A program made the translations under genes and the position numbers. Shown here piece by piece: positions 36,540 to 44,692 of a DNA stretch of 64,000 nt (positions are counted from its first letter, which is position 1; each line of letters starts with the position of its first letter). Source of the stretch: Legionella maceachernii (GTDB lineage Bacteria; Pseudomonadota; Gammaproteobacteria; Legionellales; Legionellaceae); NCBI RefSeq assembly GCF_900167045.1, contig NZ_FUXJ01000002.1, positions 277,122 to 341,121 of the forward strand, read 5' to 3'. The notes below the pieces were generated by a model. That model was not told where the DNA came from, ran no database searches, and saw only the letters and a program-made list of their open reading frames with translations.

Positions 36540-38753
36540 TTAGCCTGTCATTTGAGGATATTCTTTCTCTGGTTGCAATATCACTTCTGCTGGATTTGTC
36601 TGTTTGCTAATGTGTGTAATCCAGTCAGAGACAGTATGGATAAACAAGGCTTCGCTTGTCTTCGGTAATGAAGGATTTAGTTCTATTTTTACCTCAATAT
36701 TCGGATTGACGAGTAACAAAACAAGAAGATGACATGCTGCTTGGCGACTAGATGCATTTTGGTCATAAAGTTTGTTGGTAACCGTTTGCATAAGTGTGGC
36801 TAGTGTTTTTTCTTCTAAAATAGGTGCCATTGCTTCTATGCAATTAAATGCTGGGCGAACACATAAATTCGAAGCATTATTTAATTTATTTACAATAAAT
36901 GGAACAAGCGTAGCTACTTTTTCTTTATCGAGAGAGGGTATTATAGCTGCGAGACAACTCAATGCTACTTGGTGAATTCTTGAATCTCTGCCATTGAGTT
37001 CATTTGTAATAAGCTTTACCACTTCTTCTAGCATTTCTGTCGTTAAATTCTTTAAACGAGGAGCTATTATTTTTAAGCGATTTAATGCGGATAGGCGAAC
37101 GGTCCCAGATTGGTCGTTTAGTTCATGCGTAATGGATTTGACAAGCGATACCAAAGCTTCTTTCCCTAAAGTAGGGACTATTGTTTCTAAGCAATGGGAT
37201 GCGGCTTGGCGAACTCTCCAATCTTGGTCATTAAGCTTATTAATAACTGGACTAATAAAGGTTTCCTGCATTTCGTTTTCTAAAGTAGGTATCATTGCAG
37301 CTATACATTGTAATGCTGCTCGGCAAACAGCCCAATCCAGATCAGTGAATTTATTTTTGATCTGTTGAACAAGCGTTGGTGGTATTTTTTGCGCTAAAAC
37401 AGGGGCTATTGCTGCTAAACAATTTAATGCGGCTTTGCGAACATCGCTATCTTGGTCATTGAGTGTGTTGCTAACAGGTTCCACAAGACTTGCTAGGTTT
37501 TCTTGTTTTAAATGGGGTACCAATACTGCCAAGCAATTTAATGTGGTTTGACGCACTTTCCAATTTTGGACATTTAGATTGTTTTTAACGGGTTCAATAA
37601 GCGTCGTAAGTGTTTCTTTTTCTAAATGAGGCACCATTGCTGTTAAGCAATTTAACGCAGCTTGGCGAATATCGGCTGTATTTGTGTCATCTAGTTTGCT
37701 TATAACTAATTTAACAAGCATTGTCAGTGTTTGTTGTTCTAAAAGGGGTATCATTGCGGTTAAGCAAAGCAATGCAGCTTGACAAACATTCTTATCGGGA
37801 TCATTGAGCTTATTTTTAACGGGTTCAATAAGGGTTGCTGATGTTTCTTTTCCTAAGGAGGGTATTATAGCAGCTAAGCGGTTTAGTGCGTCTTGGGGAA
37901 TAGTCCAATCAGGATCATCGAGTTTATTGATGAGTGGGTTAACAAGCATTCTTTGCATTTCTTTATCTAAGGGAGGTGCCAGCACTGTTAAACAATTCAA
38001 TGCGGTTTGACGGACATCTGAGTCTGGGTCATTGAGCTTATTTTTAACAGGTGCTACAAGAATTGCTAACGTTTCTTTTTCCAAAGCAGGTGCAATGCTC
38101 TTTAAGTAATTCAATGTTGCTTGGCGAATAGCATAATTTTCATCATCGAGTTTATTTTTAATAAGCTCGGCCAGAGTCGTGAGGGTTTCTTTCTCTAAAG
38201 CAGGCACCATCGCTGCCAAACAGTCCAGTGCTGCTTGATAGATTTTTTCATCTGAAGTGATGAGTTTAGCTTTAACAGGTTTAACAAGATTTGCTAGTGT
38301 TTTTTTATCTAAAGCAGGAATCACAGTGGTCAGGCAATCTAATGCTATTTGCACAGAGCTTGGCTCTGGTTGATCCAGTGTGGATAGGATCAGCGTAATA
38401 TCTAATGAGAGGTCGTCAATAGTACCAAGCAGGTTTAATCCCCGTAATTGATCAGCCAAGCTTAAATTGGGGTTATTTATTCTGCTATAAAATTTTTTTT
38501 TCAAATCATTTAAATAGTCATTGTTATTGTTGAAAATCGAGGGCAGATTGGAAAGTAGCCTTAATAGGCTAAGTTGGCTTGAATAAAATTCGACATTATT
38601 TTTAGTAAATACAACGAATTCTATGGCTCTTTGGTGTATTTTACTTCCTGTGCGCCACGCGCGTAAAAGTTCTTCTAGACTTAGGTTAGAGTAGATATGG
38701 ATTAAAATTTCTTGGGGTAAGGGAGTAAAAAAATCACTGAGAACACTAGCCAT
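36540..38753 (-). CDS. F-box and HEAT-repeat protein 2 (candidate translocated effector)
   Basis: A 737-residue paralogue of the gene at 34349. Residues 12-43 form the F-box (LPQEILIHIYSNLSLEELLR, AWRTGSKIHQRA), then a linker ending near 130 that is clearly alignable with its neighbour (LSLADQLRGLNLLGTI). Fourteen HEAT-type units of about 38 residues and a partial one follow, with the conserved tail SEALFIHTVSDWI. Its units are more diverged from one another than those of gene 1, so gene 1 has had a recent internal expansion. An AAGGAC ribosome site precedes the ATG. The gap to gene 1 is 211 bases, so separate promoters are possible. The effector role is inferred. Confidence 0.88.
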   Translation of the reverse strand: MASVLSDFFTPLPQEILIHIYSNLSLEELLRAWRTGSKIHQRAIEFVVFTKNNVEFYSSQLSLLRLLSNLPSIFNNNNDYLNDLKKKFYSRINNPNLSLADQLRGLNLLGTIDDLSLDITLILSTLDQPEPSSVQIALDCLTTVIPALDKKTLANLVKPVKAKLITSDEKIYQAALDCLAAMVPALEKETLTTLAELIKNKLDDENYAIRQATLNYLKSIAPALEKETLAILVAPVKNKLNDPDSDVRQTALNCLTVLAPPLDKEMQRMLVNPLINKLDDPDWTIPQDALNRLAAIIPSLGKETSATLIEPVKNKLNDPDKNVCQAALLCLTAMIPLLEQQTLTMLVKLVISKLDDTNTADIRQAALNCLTAMVPHLEKETLTTLIEPVKNNLNVQNWKVRQTTLNCLAVLVPHLKQENLASLVEPVSNTLNDQDSDVRKAALNCLAAIAPVLAQKIPPTLVQQIKNKFTDLDWAVCRAALQCIAAMIPTLENEMQETFISPVINKLNDQDWRVRQAASHCLETIVPTLGKEALVSLVKSITHELNDQSGTVRLSALNRLKIIAPRLKNLTTEMLEEVVKLITNELNGRDSRIHQVALSCLAAIIPSLDKEKVATLVPFIVNKLNNASNLCVRPAFNCIEAMAPILEEKTLATLMQTVTNKLYDQNASSRQAACHLLVLLLVNPNIEVKIELNPSLPKTSEALFIHTVSDWITHISKQTNPAEVILQPEKEYPQMTG

Positions 38754-38881
38754 ATGAAGTCCTTTTTTTGATCAAAAAAATAACAAATGATATTGCTAGC
38801 GATTGCTTTTGTCAAATTAATAATCAAAAAAGGGTAATAAGAAAAGGTGCAAAAGACAAAAGACCCAAGCCTAAACTCGGG

Positions 38882-41293
38882 TCAAAATAAATTGTCCTGT
38901 TCTTGTGAATTTGCTGCAGCTTGGACAGTGGTATTTTCAGCGGTGACGGTGGGATCGCTGTATACCGAAGTCGATGAAGAAGATTCTTCGGCCCCAGGGA
39001 TGTCATGTTCACGAAAATACTCAGTAATGGCATTGGGTTGATCATTTTTAGCAAGCAATCCTGTGACTGGATCAATACGTACTGCAACCACATTTTGCGG
39101 TTGAGTTAATTCTTGCTCAGATGTATTTTCTAGCGCTATTTTCATAAAGTCTATCCATAAAGGCAATGCTACGCTTGCAGCATATTCATGCAACGATTGA
39201 GGTGTATCAAAACCAACCCAAGTGGTGACGACAATTTCGGAATTAAAGCCGGCGAACCACGCGTCAACTTGGTCATTGGTTGTGCCTGTTTTACCTGCAA
39301 TATCTTGACGATTTAAAACTTTTGCAGCGTGTGCTGTACCATGTTGGATGACGTCTTTTAAGGCGGTGTTCATTAAAAAGGCGATATCTTCTGGAATCAC
39401 TCTTGGCGCTAGATTAGACGGATCAACTTTGGAAGGATCACAATTATTTTTGCAAACAATCGTGGGCTTGGCTTGTAGAAGAATTTTACCGTCATTGTCG
39501 GTAATATGATCAATTAAGTAAGGTTCGACTTTATAGCCCCCATTAGCAAAAACGGCATAAGCAGTCGTCAGATCCAAGGGACTTACAGAAAGACTACCTA
39601 GCGCTAAGGAAAGCGCTTTAGGAAGGCTCGATTTGCGGAAGCCGAAATGGCTAATGAAGTCAATCGCATAGTCAAATCCAATATCGTCTAAGACACGAAT
39701 AGAAACTAAATTGCGCGAGCGAACTAAAGCATCTTTAAGTCGCGTCGGTCCATTAAAAGTCAGGTTATCATTATGTGGACGCCATAAGTTGGCTTGGCTG
39801 GGATCATCAACCACCACAGGAGCGTCATTCACAAGCGTGGCCAGAGTATAGCCTTTATTTAAAGCAGCCGCATAAATGAAAGGTTTAAAACTTGAACCGG
39901 GTTGCCTTTCGGATTGAGTGGCCCGATTAAATTTGCTCTTTTGGAAATTAAATCCACCCACTAAAGCTTCAAGGGCACCGTTGTTTGGATTGAGCGCAAC
40001 GAGTGCTGCTTCAACCTGAGGAATCTGAGTGAGCTGCCATTGGTCATTTTGGTTACGCACGTAGACAATGTCACCTACCGCAACGACTTGGCTGGCTTTG
40101 GTGGGCGCTTTACCCATCCAACCGTTCTTAAGTGCAGGCCTTGCCCAGGATAATCCTTCCCAAGGAATAGTGAATTTTAGCCCATGGCGAGTGGCAGCGG
40201 TGGCTTCTTTTTCACTTACCGTTAAAATGACTGCGGGTTCAAGATCATTGATCACCGGATACTGAGCCAGGATTTTGTGTAAGGAATCCACTGATTGGTT
40301 TTCCATGCCACTGATGTTAGCAACGGGACCGCGATAACCGTGGCGACGATCATAGGCAAGCAGATTATTGGTTACCACTTGATTGGCAGCGATTTGCAAA
40401 GGGCCTTTAATGGTCGTGTATACTTTGTAACCTTTTGTATAGGCCTTAGGCCCAAAATGTTCAAACATGGATTGACGAATCATTTCTGCGACATAAGGCG
40501 CATTAACCTGTACGTTAGTGCTGTGGTATTGAGCCGTGATAGGCTGAGCTATCGCTTCTTGATATTCTTTTTCAGTGATGAATTTTTGTTCAAGCAGGCG
40601 CTCTAGTACATGATCGCGACGCTTTTTGGCTGCCAGTGGATTAGCTATAGGGTTTTGCGTTGAAGGCGCTTGGGGCAAGCCGGCTATCGTAGCAATTTCA
40701 GCCAAGTTCAATTCTTTTAAGGTCTTGCCATAATACACCATTGCCGCCGCTCCCACGCCATAAGCGCGGTTTCCTAAATAGATTTTATTCAGGTAAAGCT
40801 CTAAAATCTTTTCTTTACTTAATTCGCGATCGATTTTAATGGCAAGCAAGATTTCATTGAACTTGCGTAAAAAGGTTTTTTTGCGCGTTAAAAAGAAATT
40901 GCGGGCTACTTGCATGGTAATAGTACTACCGCCTTGCGACTTTGTGCCTGTTTGAATCATGCGTACAGTAGCTCGGCCTAAGCCAAAAATATCCACACCG
41001 GGGTGTTCAAAGAAACGCTGATCTTCTGTTGCTAAAATCGCGTGAATCAGCATAGGCGGGATTTGTTCGTAAGTAACCGGTATCCGCCGTTTTTCACCAT
41101 ATTCTTGAATCAGTAACCCATCTTGCGTATAGATGCGCAAAGGAACTTGCAAGTGGACTGTTTTAAGCGATTCGACACTTGGAAGTTGACTTTCGAGGTA
41201 TAAGTAAAGCACGCTGGCGCAGACTATAAAAAGGAAAAAAAGGCTAACCAATGCCCAAATGCCTTTGCGCCAGAAGTATGCTGCTTTTTTCAT
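38882..41293 (-). CDS. mrcA: Penicillin-binding protein 1A
   Basis: A class A bifunctional PBP that polymerises and crosslinks peptidoglycan during elongation. The 803 residues have an N-terminal membrane anchor (about 12-33) and a GT51 glycosyltransferase domain with EDQRFFEHPGVD near 91, GGSTITMQVARNFFL and KIYLGNRAYGVGAAA. After an OB-like linker comes a transpeptidase domain with SSFKPF (SxxK), SRN and KTGTTNDQ. The C-terminal tail is Ser/Thr/Glu-rich. It stands immediately before and divergent from pilMNOPQ, as in E. coli and many gammaproteobacteria, which supports the name. Confidence 0.96.
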   Translation of the reverse strand: MKKAAYFWRKGIWALVSLFFLFIVCASVLYLYLESQLPSVESLKTVHLQVPLRIYTQDGLLIQEYGEKRRIPVTYEQIPPMLIHAILATEDQRFFEHPGVDIFGLGRATVRMIQTGTKSQGGSTITMQVARNFFLTRKKTFLRKFNEILLAIKIDRELSKEKILELYLNKIYLGNRAYGVGAAAMVYYGKTLKELNLAEIATIAGLPQAPSTQNPIANPLAAKKRRDHVLERLLEQKFITEKEYQEAIAQPITAQYHSTNVQVNAPYVAEMIRQSMFEHFGPKAYTKGYKVYTTIKGPLQIAANQVVTNNLLAYDRRHGYRGPVANISGMENQSVDSLHKILAQYPVINDLEPAVILTVSEKEATAATRHGLKFTIPWEGLSWARPALKNGWMGKAPTKASQVVAVGDIVYVRNQNDQWQLTQIPQVEAALVALNPNNGALEALVGGFNFQKSKFNRATQSERQPGSSFKPFIYAAALNKGYTLATLVNDAPVVVDDPSQANLWRPHNDNLTFNGPTRLKDALVRSRNLVSIRVLDDIGFDYAIDFISHFGFRKSSLPKALSLALGSLSVSPLDLTTAYAVFANGGYKVEPYLIDHITDNDGKILLQAKPTIVCKNNCDPSKVDPSNLAPRVIPEDIAFLMNTALKDVIQHGTAHAAKVLNRQDIAGKTGTTNDQVDAWFAGFNSEIVVTTWVGFDTPQSLHEYAASVALPLWIDFMKIALENTSEQELTQPQNVVAVRIDPVTGLLAKNDQPNAITEYFREHDIPGAEESSSSTSVYSDPTVTAENTTVQAAANSQEQDNLF

Positions 41294-41422
41294 GAGAGGA
41301 ATAATTTAAATGATTAAAATTGAATGTGCTGATTATAGCGCCATTTAATAGTATTTTGCGAATTATTAAGTAAAATACCGATTGTGTCTCATTTTTTACG
41401 CGCCAATGCGCTTAACCGCTCT

Positions 41423-41809
41423 TCATTTTCTCGACTGGTGTCCTCCAATCCTTAAATTTTTTTCTTGCTCTTGAGCGGATTGAAGTAACCTTTTTTTCTC
41501 TTCTTCTAAGTCAGCTACTCTTCGCGCAAAAGCAGCTATTTTTTGGCGTAATTCGCACATTTCTTTAATTTCTGTTTTATGCGCATCAACAATAGTTTTA
41601 ATCGTTATCTTCACTGGCAATTCTTTCTTAGTGAATGCCAACTCAAAGAGGGTAAGCATTTTTTTTCGATAGCTTGTGCTGGAACGCAAGGCGTGGATAC
41701 AACACCGCAATCGTTTTAGAAAGACATAGAAAACTCCCTGGTAATTGTGAATTGGTACCACTTTAACATCCTCGTTATCTTCTGTACTGAAATAACGCCA
41801 TGAGAACAA
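41423..41809 (-). CDS. Small hypothetical protein with a C-terminal coiled coil
   Basis: I do not recognise this 128-residue frame. The N-terminal part is basic and aromatic (YFSTEDNEDVKVVPIHNYQG). The second half (about 75-118) is a strong coiled coil: TEIKEMCELRQKIAAFARRV then ADLEEEKKRLLQSAQEQEK. There are no membrane segments or motifs. It sits alone in the gap between mrcA and pilM. The charged helical C-terminus suggests a real protein, but the start is uncertain and it may be a gene remnant. Confidence 0.45.
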   Translation of the reverse strand: MFSWRYFSTEDNEDVKVVPIHNYQGVFYVFLKRLRCCIHALRSSTSYRKKMLTLFELAFTKKELPVKITIKTIVDAHKTEIKEMCELRQKIAAFARRVADLEEEKKRLLQSAQEQEKNLRIGGHQSRK

Positions 41810-41989
41810 TTATTAGGCAGTAAGATTATTGGGGGTTACTAAGTATCCTTTTCATACTCATTCATTTAAAAAAATGAGTGATAAGAAATTTATTTTCATC
41901 AAGAACTCAGCTATGATGGTCGCGCTGAAAAACTGAAATGGAAAAGTGATTCAGTTATTGTCCAACTCGTAAAAAATAATGGAGTTATC

Positions 41990-43024
41990 GTGTTTAAACG
42001 ATTCAAATCCAAGACTCGTTCAGTGCTTGGTATGGATATTGGTCCAACATCAATCAACATGCTTGAACTCTCCTTCCAGGGTGAAACGCTGTGTGTAGAA
42101 ACTTGTGGTTATAAGCCTCTGCCACCGAACGTGGTGGAAGCCGGGGGCATTATTGACAGTGATACACTCAGTTTAACGATTAAAACCCTGCTATCAGAAA
42201 TGAATCCAACAACGAGGCATGTAGCGCTTGCTGTTCCCGATTCAATGATCATGAGTAAAACAATCCAATTTGTTAACAATTTAACCGATCTTGAACTTGA
42301 AGAGCTGGCTTTTCACGAAGCAAAAAAATTACTTATGTTTTCATCAGAAGCGATTTTCGTCGATTTTGTTGTCCTAGGTGATAGTGAAATAGTTGGCATG
42401 GTGAATGTGTTGCTGGTCATTTCTAAGAGTGAACCTATCCTTAAACGTATTGAAGCGATTAAAAGTGCAGGTCTTGAGGTTATTCTTGTCGATATCGAAT
42501 CCTATGCCATGGCGCGTGCGCTGAATTATATTAATCGCAGTAGCTTCGAAAAAGTGATCATGGTGGTCGATATCAGTTATCCATTCATGCGCCTATGCAT
42601 TGTAACGAACGGTAGAGTGATTTACACGCGCGATGAAAAGATTGACATCGCGCCTTTGCTAGAAACACTGACGGAGCAAGAAAAAAAATTTGTCGCTGAG
42701 CAATCGTTCCTATCTAACCAAGAAATAATGTCCAAGTCATGGAGACTTTTCTCTGATTTAGCTTTGTTGCACTTAAAAAGGAATATTCAATTATTTTTGG
42801 CTAATGGCCATTATGGAGCAATTCATTTGATTTATGTCGCCGGAGAGGGGATTGAGTTAAATAAGCTTGCTCAATACGTTGAGGCAGAATTGAACATTTC
42901 AACCCTTGTTATTAATTTGCTTAACCACGCTAATATTCCAAACACGCCAAAGGGCGAAAAGTTTTCTCTTTCCTCTTCATTTTTAGTGAGTTTTGGTTTG
43001 GCTATAAGGCAAATGCCATGTTAA
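41990..43024 (+). CDS. pilM: Type IV pilus assembly protein PilM
   Basis: PilM is an actin-like cytoplasmic ATPase that binds the N-terminus of PilN and links the pilus alignment complex to the motor. The 344 residues start from a GTG preceded by GGAG, giving FKRFKSKTRSVLGMDIGPTS with the phosphate-1 motif. LALAVPDSMIMSK-type (here VALAVPDSMIMSK) and VVDISYPFMRLCIV follow the ASKHA layout. It overlaps pilN by seven bases, the start of a tightly packed pilMNOPQ operon divergent from mrcA. Confidence 0.94.
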   Translation: MFKRFKSKTRSVLGMDIGPTSINMLELSFQGETLCVETCGYKPLPPNVVEAGGIIDSDTLSLTIKTLLSEMNPTTRHVALAVPDSMIMSKTIQFVNNLTDLELEELAFHEAKKLLMFSSEAIFVDFVVLGDSEIVGMVNVLLVISKSEPILKRIEAIKSAGLEVILVDIESYAMARALNYINRSSFEKVIMVVDISYPFMRLCIVTNGRVIYTRDEKIDIAPLLETLTEQEKKFVAEQSFLSNQEIMSKSWRLFSDLALLHLKRNIQLFLANGHYGAIHLIYVAGEGIELNKLAQYVEAELNISTLVINLLNHANIPNTPKGEKFSLSSSFLVSFGLAIRQMPC

Positions 43025-43590
43025 TTGAGATTAATTTATTGCCTTGGAGACAATTTAGGCGCAATAGAGAAAGAAGAAATTTACTTGCAGTCGCGATGGT
43101 TATTTTCATATTGATTATATTCGCTTTTCTTCTGATCCATTCTCATATTAAAAAACTTAATGATTCAAAAGAAAAATGCATTAAAGATATTGAACGTAAA
43201 ATCACCTACTTAAATAAAAAAATAAATGAAATAAAAAAAATAAAAATGAAAAAAGAAGGAATAATTAAGCGGATCTTGTTCAAGAAAAAACTGGATGAAG
43301 AAGGGTATTTGGTTGTTAATTTTTTCGGTGAAATCACTAAAATAATACCTCATGGTATTTATCTTAATCAAATGCAATTTAAAAATAACAAAGTTGTCTT
43401 GCAAGGGGTCTCTGAGTTTAATGATTTAATTGCTTCAATGATAAAAAACATTAAACAAAACCCATGGATGAAAGATCCAAGTTTACTCGAAGTGAAAAAA
43501 ATTGATGGCTTAAATAAAGCCCAATTTAATCTTAGCTTTGCCCTTGTTTTTAAGGAAAAATGGAAGCCAAATGAAAAACATCAATTTTAA
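43018..43590 (+). CDS. pilN: Type IV pilus assembly protein PilN
   Basis: PilN is a bitopic inner-membrane protein that pairs with PilO and recruits PilM. It begins MLIEINLLPWRQFRRNRERR, containing the INLLPWR motif that binds PilM, then one membrane helix (about 22-41). A Lys/Ile-rich coiled coil and a ferredoxin-like periplasmic domain complete the 190 residues. The coding sequence is extremely AT-rich (43201-43260 is nearly all A and T), far more than mrcA or aroB. It overlaps pilO by 20 bases. Confidence 0.93.
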   Translation: MLIEINLLPWRQFRRNRERRNLLAVAMVIFILIIFAFLLIHSHIKKLNDSKEKCIKDIERKITYLNKKINEIKKIKMKKEGIIKRILFKKKLDEEGYLVVNFFGEITKIIPHGIYLNQMQFKNNKVVLQGVSEFNDLIASMIKNIKQNPWMKDPSLLEVKKIDGLNKAQFNLSFALVFKEKWKPNEKHQF

Positions 43591-44173
43591 TAAAACGAGA
43601 TTGAAAAATCTTAGCAAGCTGCCAATTTCCTTACACTGCCTGATGCTAACCGCCTTGGCAATCAGCTTGATTCTGGTAAATTACTGTCTTATTTTACATC
43701 CAGATTTTGAGAAGAATAAAAAATTAGTAAATCAAGAAAATTCCCTCAAAATGGATTATGAGAATAAACTGAAAATTACAAATAATGATAATGAAGAAGT
43801 CCAGGGTTTAATGTTAAAAAATCATTACGAAAGCAAAATAGAAACGATATCTAAAAAAGACGAAATTCATCAGTTATTGGTCGACATTCAAGAGGCGTGT
43901 GTTAAATCAGGTATTACGTTAGAGGTTTTTTCTCCCGAGCCAGAATTGAAACATCCCTTTTTGACTGAAGAAAGCATTCATATGATAGTTATAGGTAAAT
44001 ATCACCAGTTGGCATTATTTTTAAATCAACTCTTACACTTTAATCGTCTAATTCGATTTGATTATTTTGATATCACAAAAATTTCATTCAATGGTTCTCA
44101 AAACAATTTTCAACAATTGCGCATGGAAGTAGAGGCAAAAATTTATCAATATAAACACGAAATAAAAAGATGA
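43571..44173 (+). CDS. pilO: Type IV pilus assembly protein PilO
   Basis: PilO forms the periplasmic alignment subcomplex with PilN and PilP. The start giving MKNINFNKTRLKNLSKLP lies inside the end of pilN. One membrane segment (about 22-43, CLMLTALAISLILVNYCLIL) precedes a coiled coil and a small mixed domain with VDIQEACVKSGITLEVFSPE. The 200 residues are normal. The sequence is AT-rich like pilN. It overlaps pilP by four bases. Confidence 0.92.
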   Translation: MKNINFNKTRLKNLSKLPISLHCLMLTALAISLILVNYCLILHPDFEKNKKLVNQENSLKMDYENKLKITNNDNEEVQGLMLKNHYESKIETISKKDEIHQLLVDIQEACVKSGITLEVFSPEPELKHPFLTEESIHMIVIGKYHQLALFLNQLLHFNRLIRFDYFDITKISFNGSQNNFQQLRMEVEAKIYQYKHEIKR

Positions 44174-44670
44174 AGAATTGGATTGTTTTATTTGTGGTTC
44201 TATTTTGGTTATTAGTGGGTAATGCTGCTGAAGATGCTCTGTCTCTTTCTTTAAGAGAAAGTAAAATGGAGCCTTATTTGCCTAATAAAACTATTTCAAA
44301 GTTAGCGATTTTACCCGCGTTTTCTACTGCTAATATGATTGAATTCAATCCATTTTTTGAAAGAAATAAGAGTAATAAAGTGAGTGTTCGAGCTTCTCGA
44401 GAAAAACAATTTCCACCAGAAATGGTTATGGAGAAGCTACGTTACAGTGGATTGCTAAAAGGAAAGTCAATTTTTTGGGCAATATTGAGCCACTCTAATG
44501 GAAAAACCTCTTCCATTAAGTTGGGTGAGCAGATAGGAAAAACAAACTGGCGAGTGATGAAAATGACCAATAAATACCTTCTTTTAGAAGAAAAGATTTT
44601 TATTGCGGGTCAATCAAAACGAAAAGTCATGACACTTTATTTAAAACCGGGGTTTCCTGACAAAAAATAG
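44170..44670 (+). CDS. pilP: Type IV pilus assembly protein PilP
   Basis: PilP normally is an inner-membrane lipoprotein whose C-terminal beta domain contacts the secretin. The 166 residues have an N-terminal hydrophobic segment (about 4-19) but no lipobox cysteine; the region reads LLVGNAAEDALS. It therefore looks like an ordinary cleaved or uncleaved signal segment. The C-terminal domain fits PilP: MEKLRYSGLLKGKSIFWAIL followed by IKLGEQIGKTNWRV. The identification relies on this pattern and its place between pilO and pilQ. Confidence 0.9.
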   Translation: MKNWIVLFVVLFWLLVGNAAEDALSLSLRESKMEPYLPNKTISKLAILPAFSTANMIEFNPFFERNKSNKVSVRASREKQFPPEMVMEKLRYSGLLKGKSIFWAILSHSNGKTSSIKLGEQIGKTNWRVMKMTNKYLLLEEKIFIAGQSKRKVMTLYLKPGFPDKK

Positions 44671-44692
44671 GCCATTTAAAACGACATAGAGT

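Noticed and set aside
36772-38010. Plus-strand frames opposite the second F-box/HEAT gene
   Set aside because: Same reason: antisense shadows of the HEAT repeat array.
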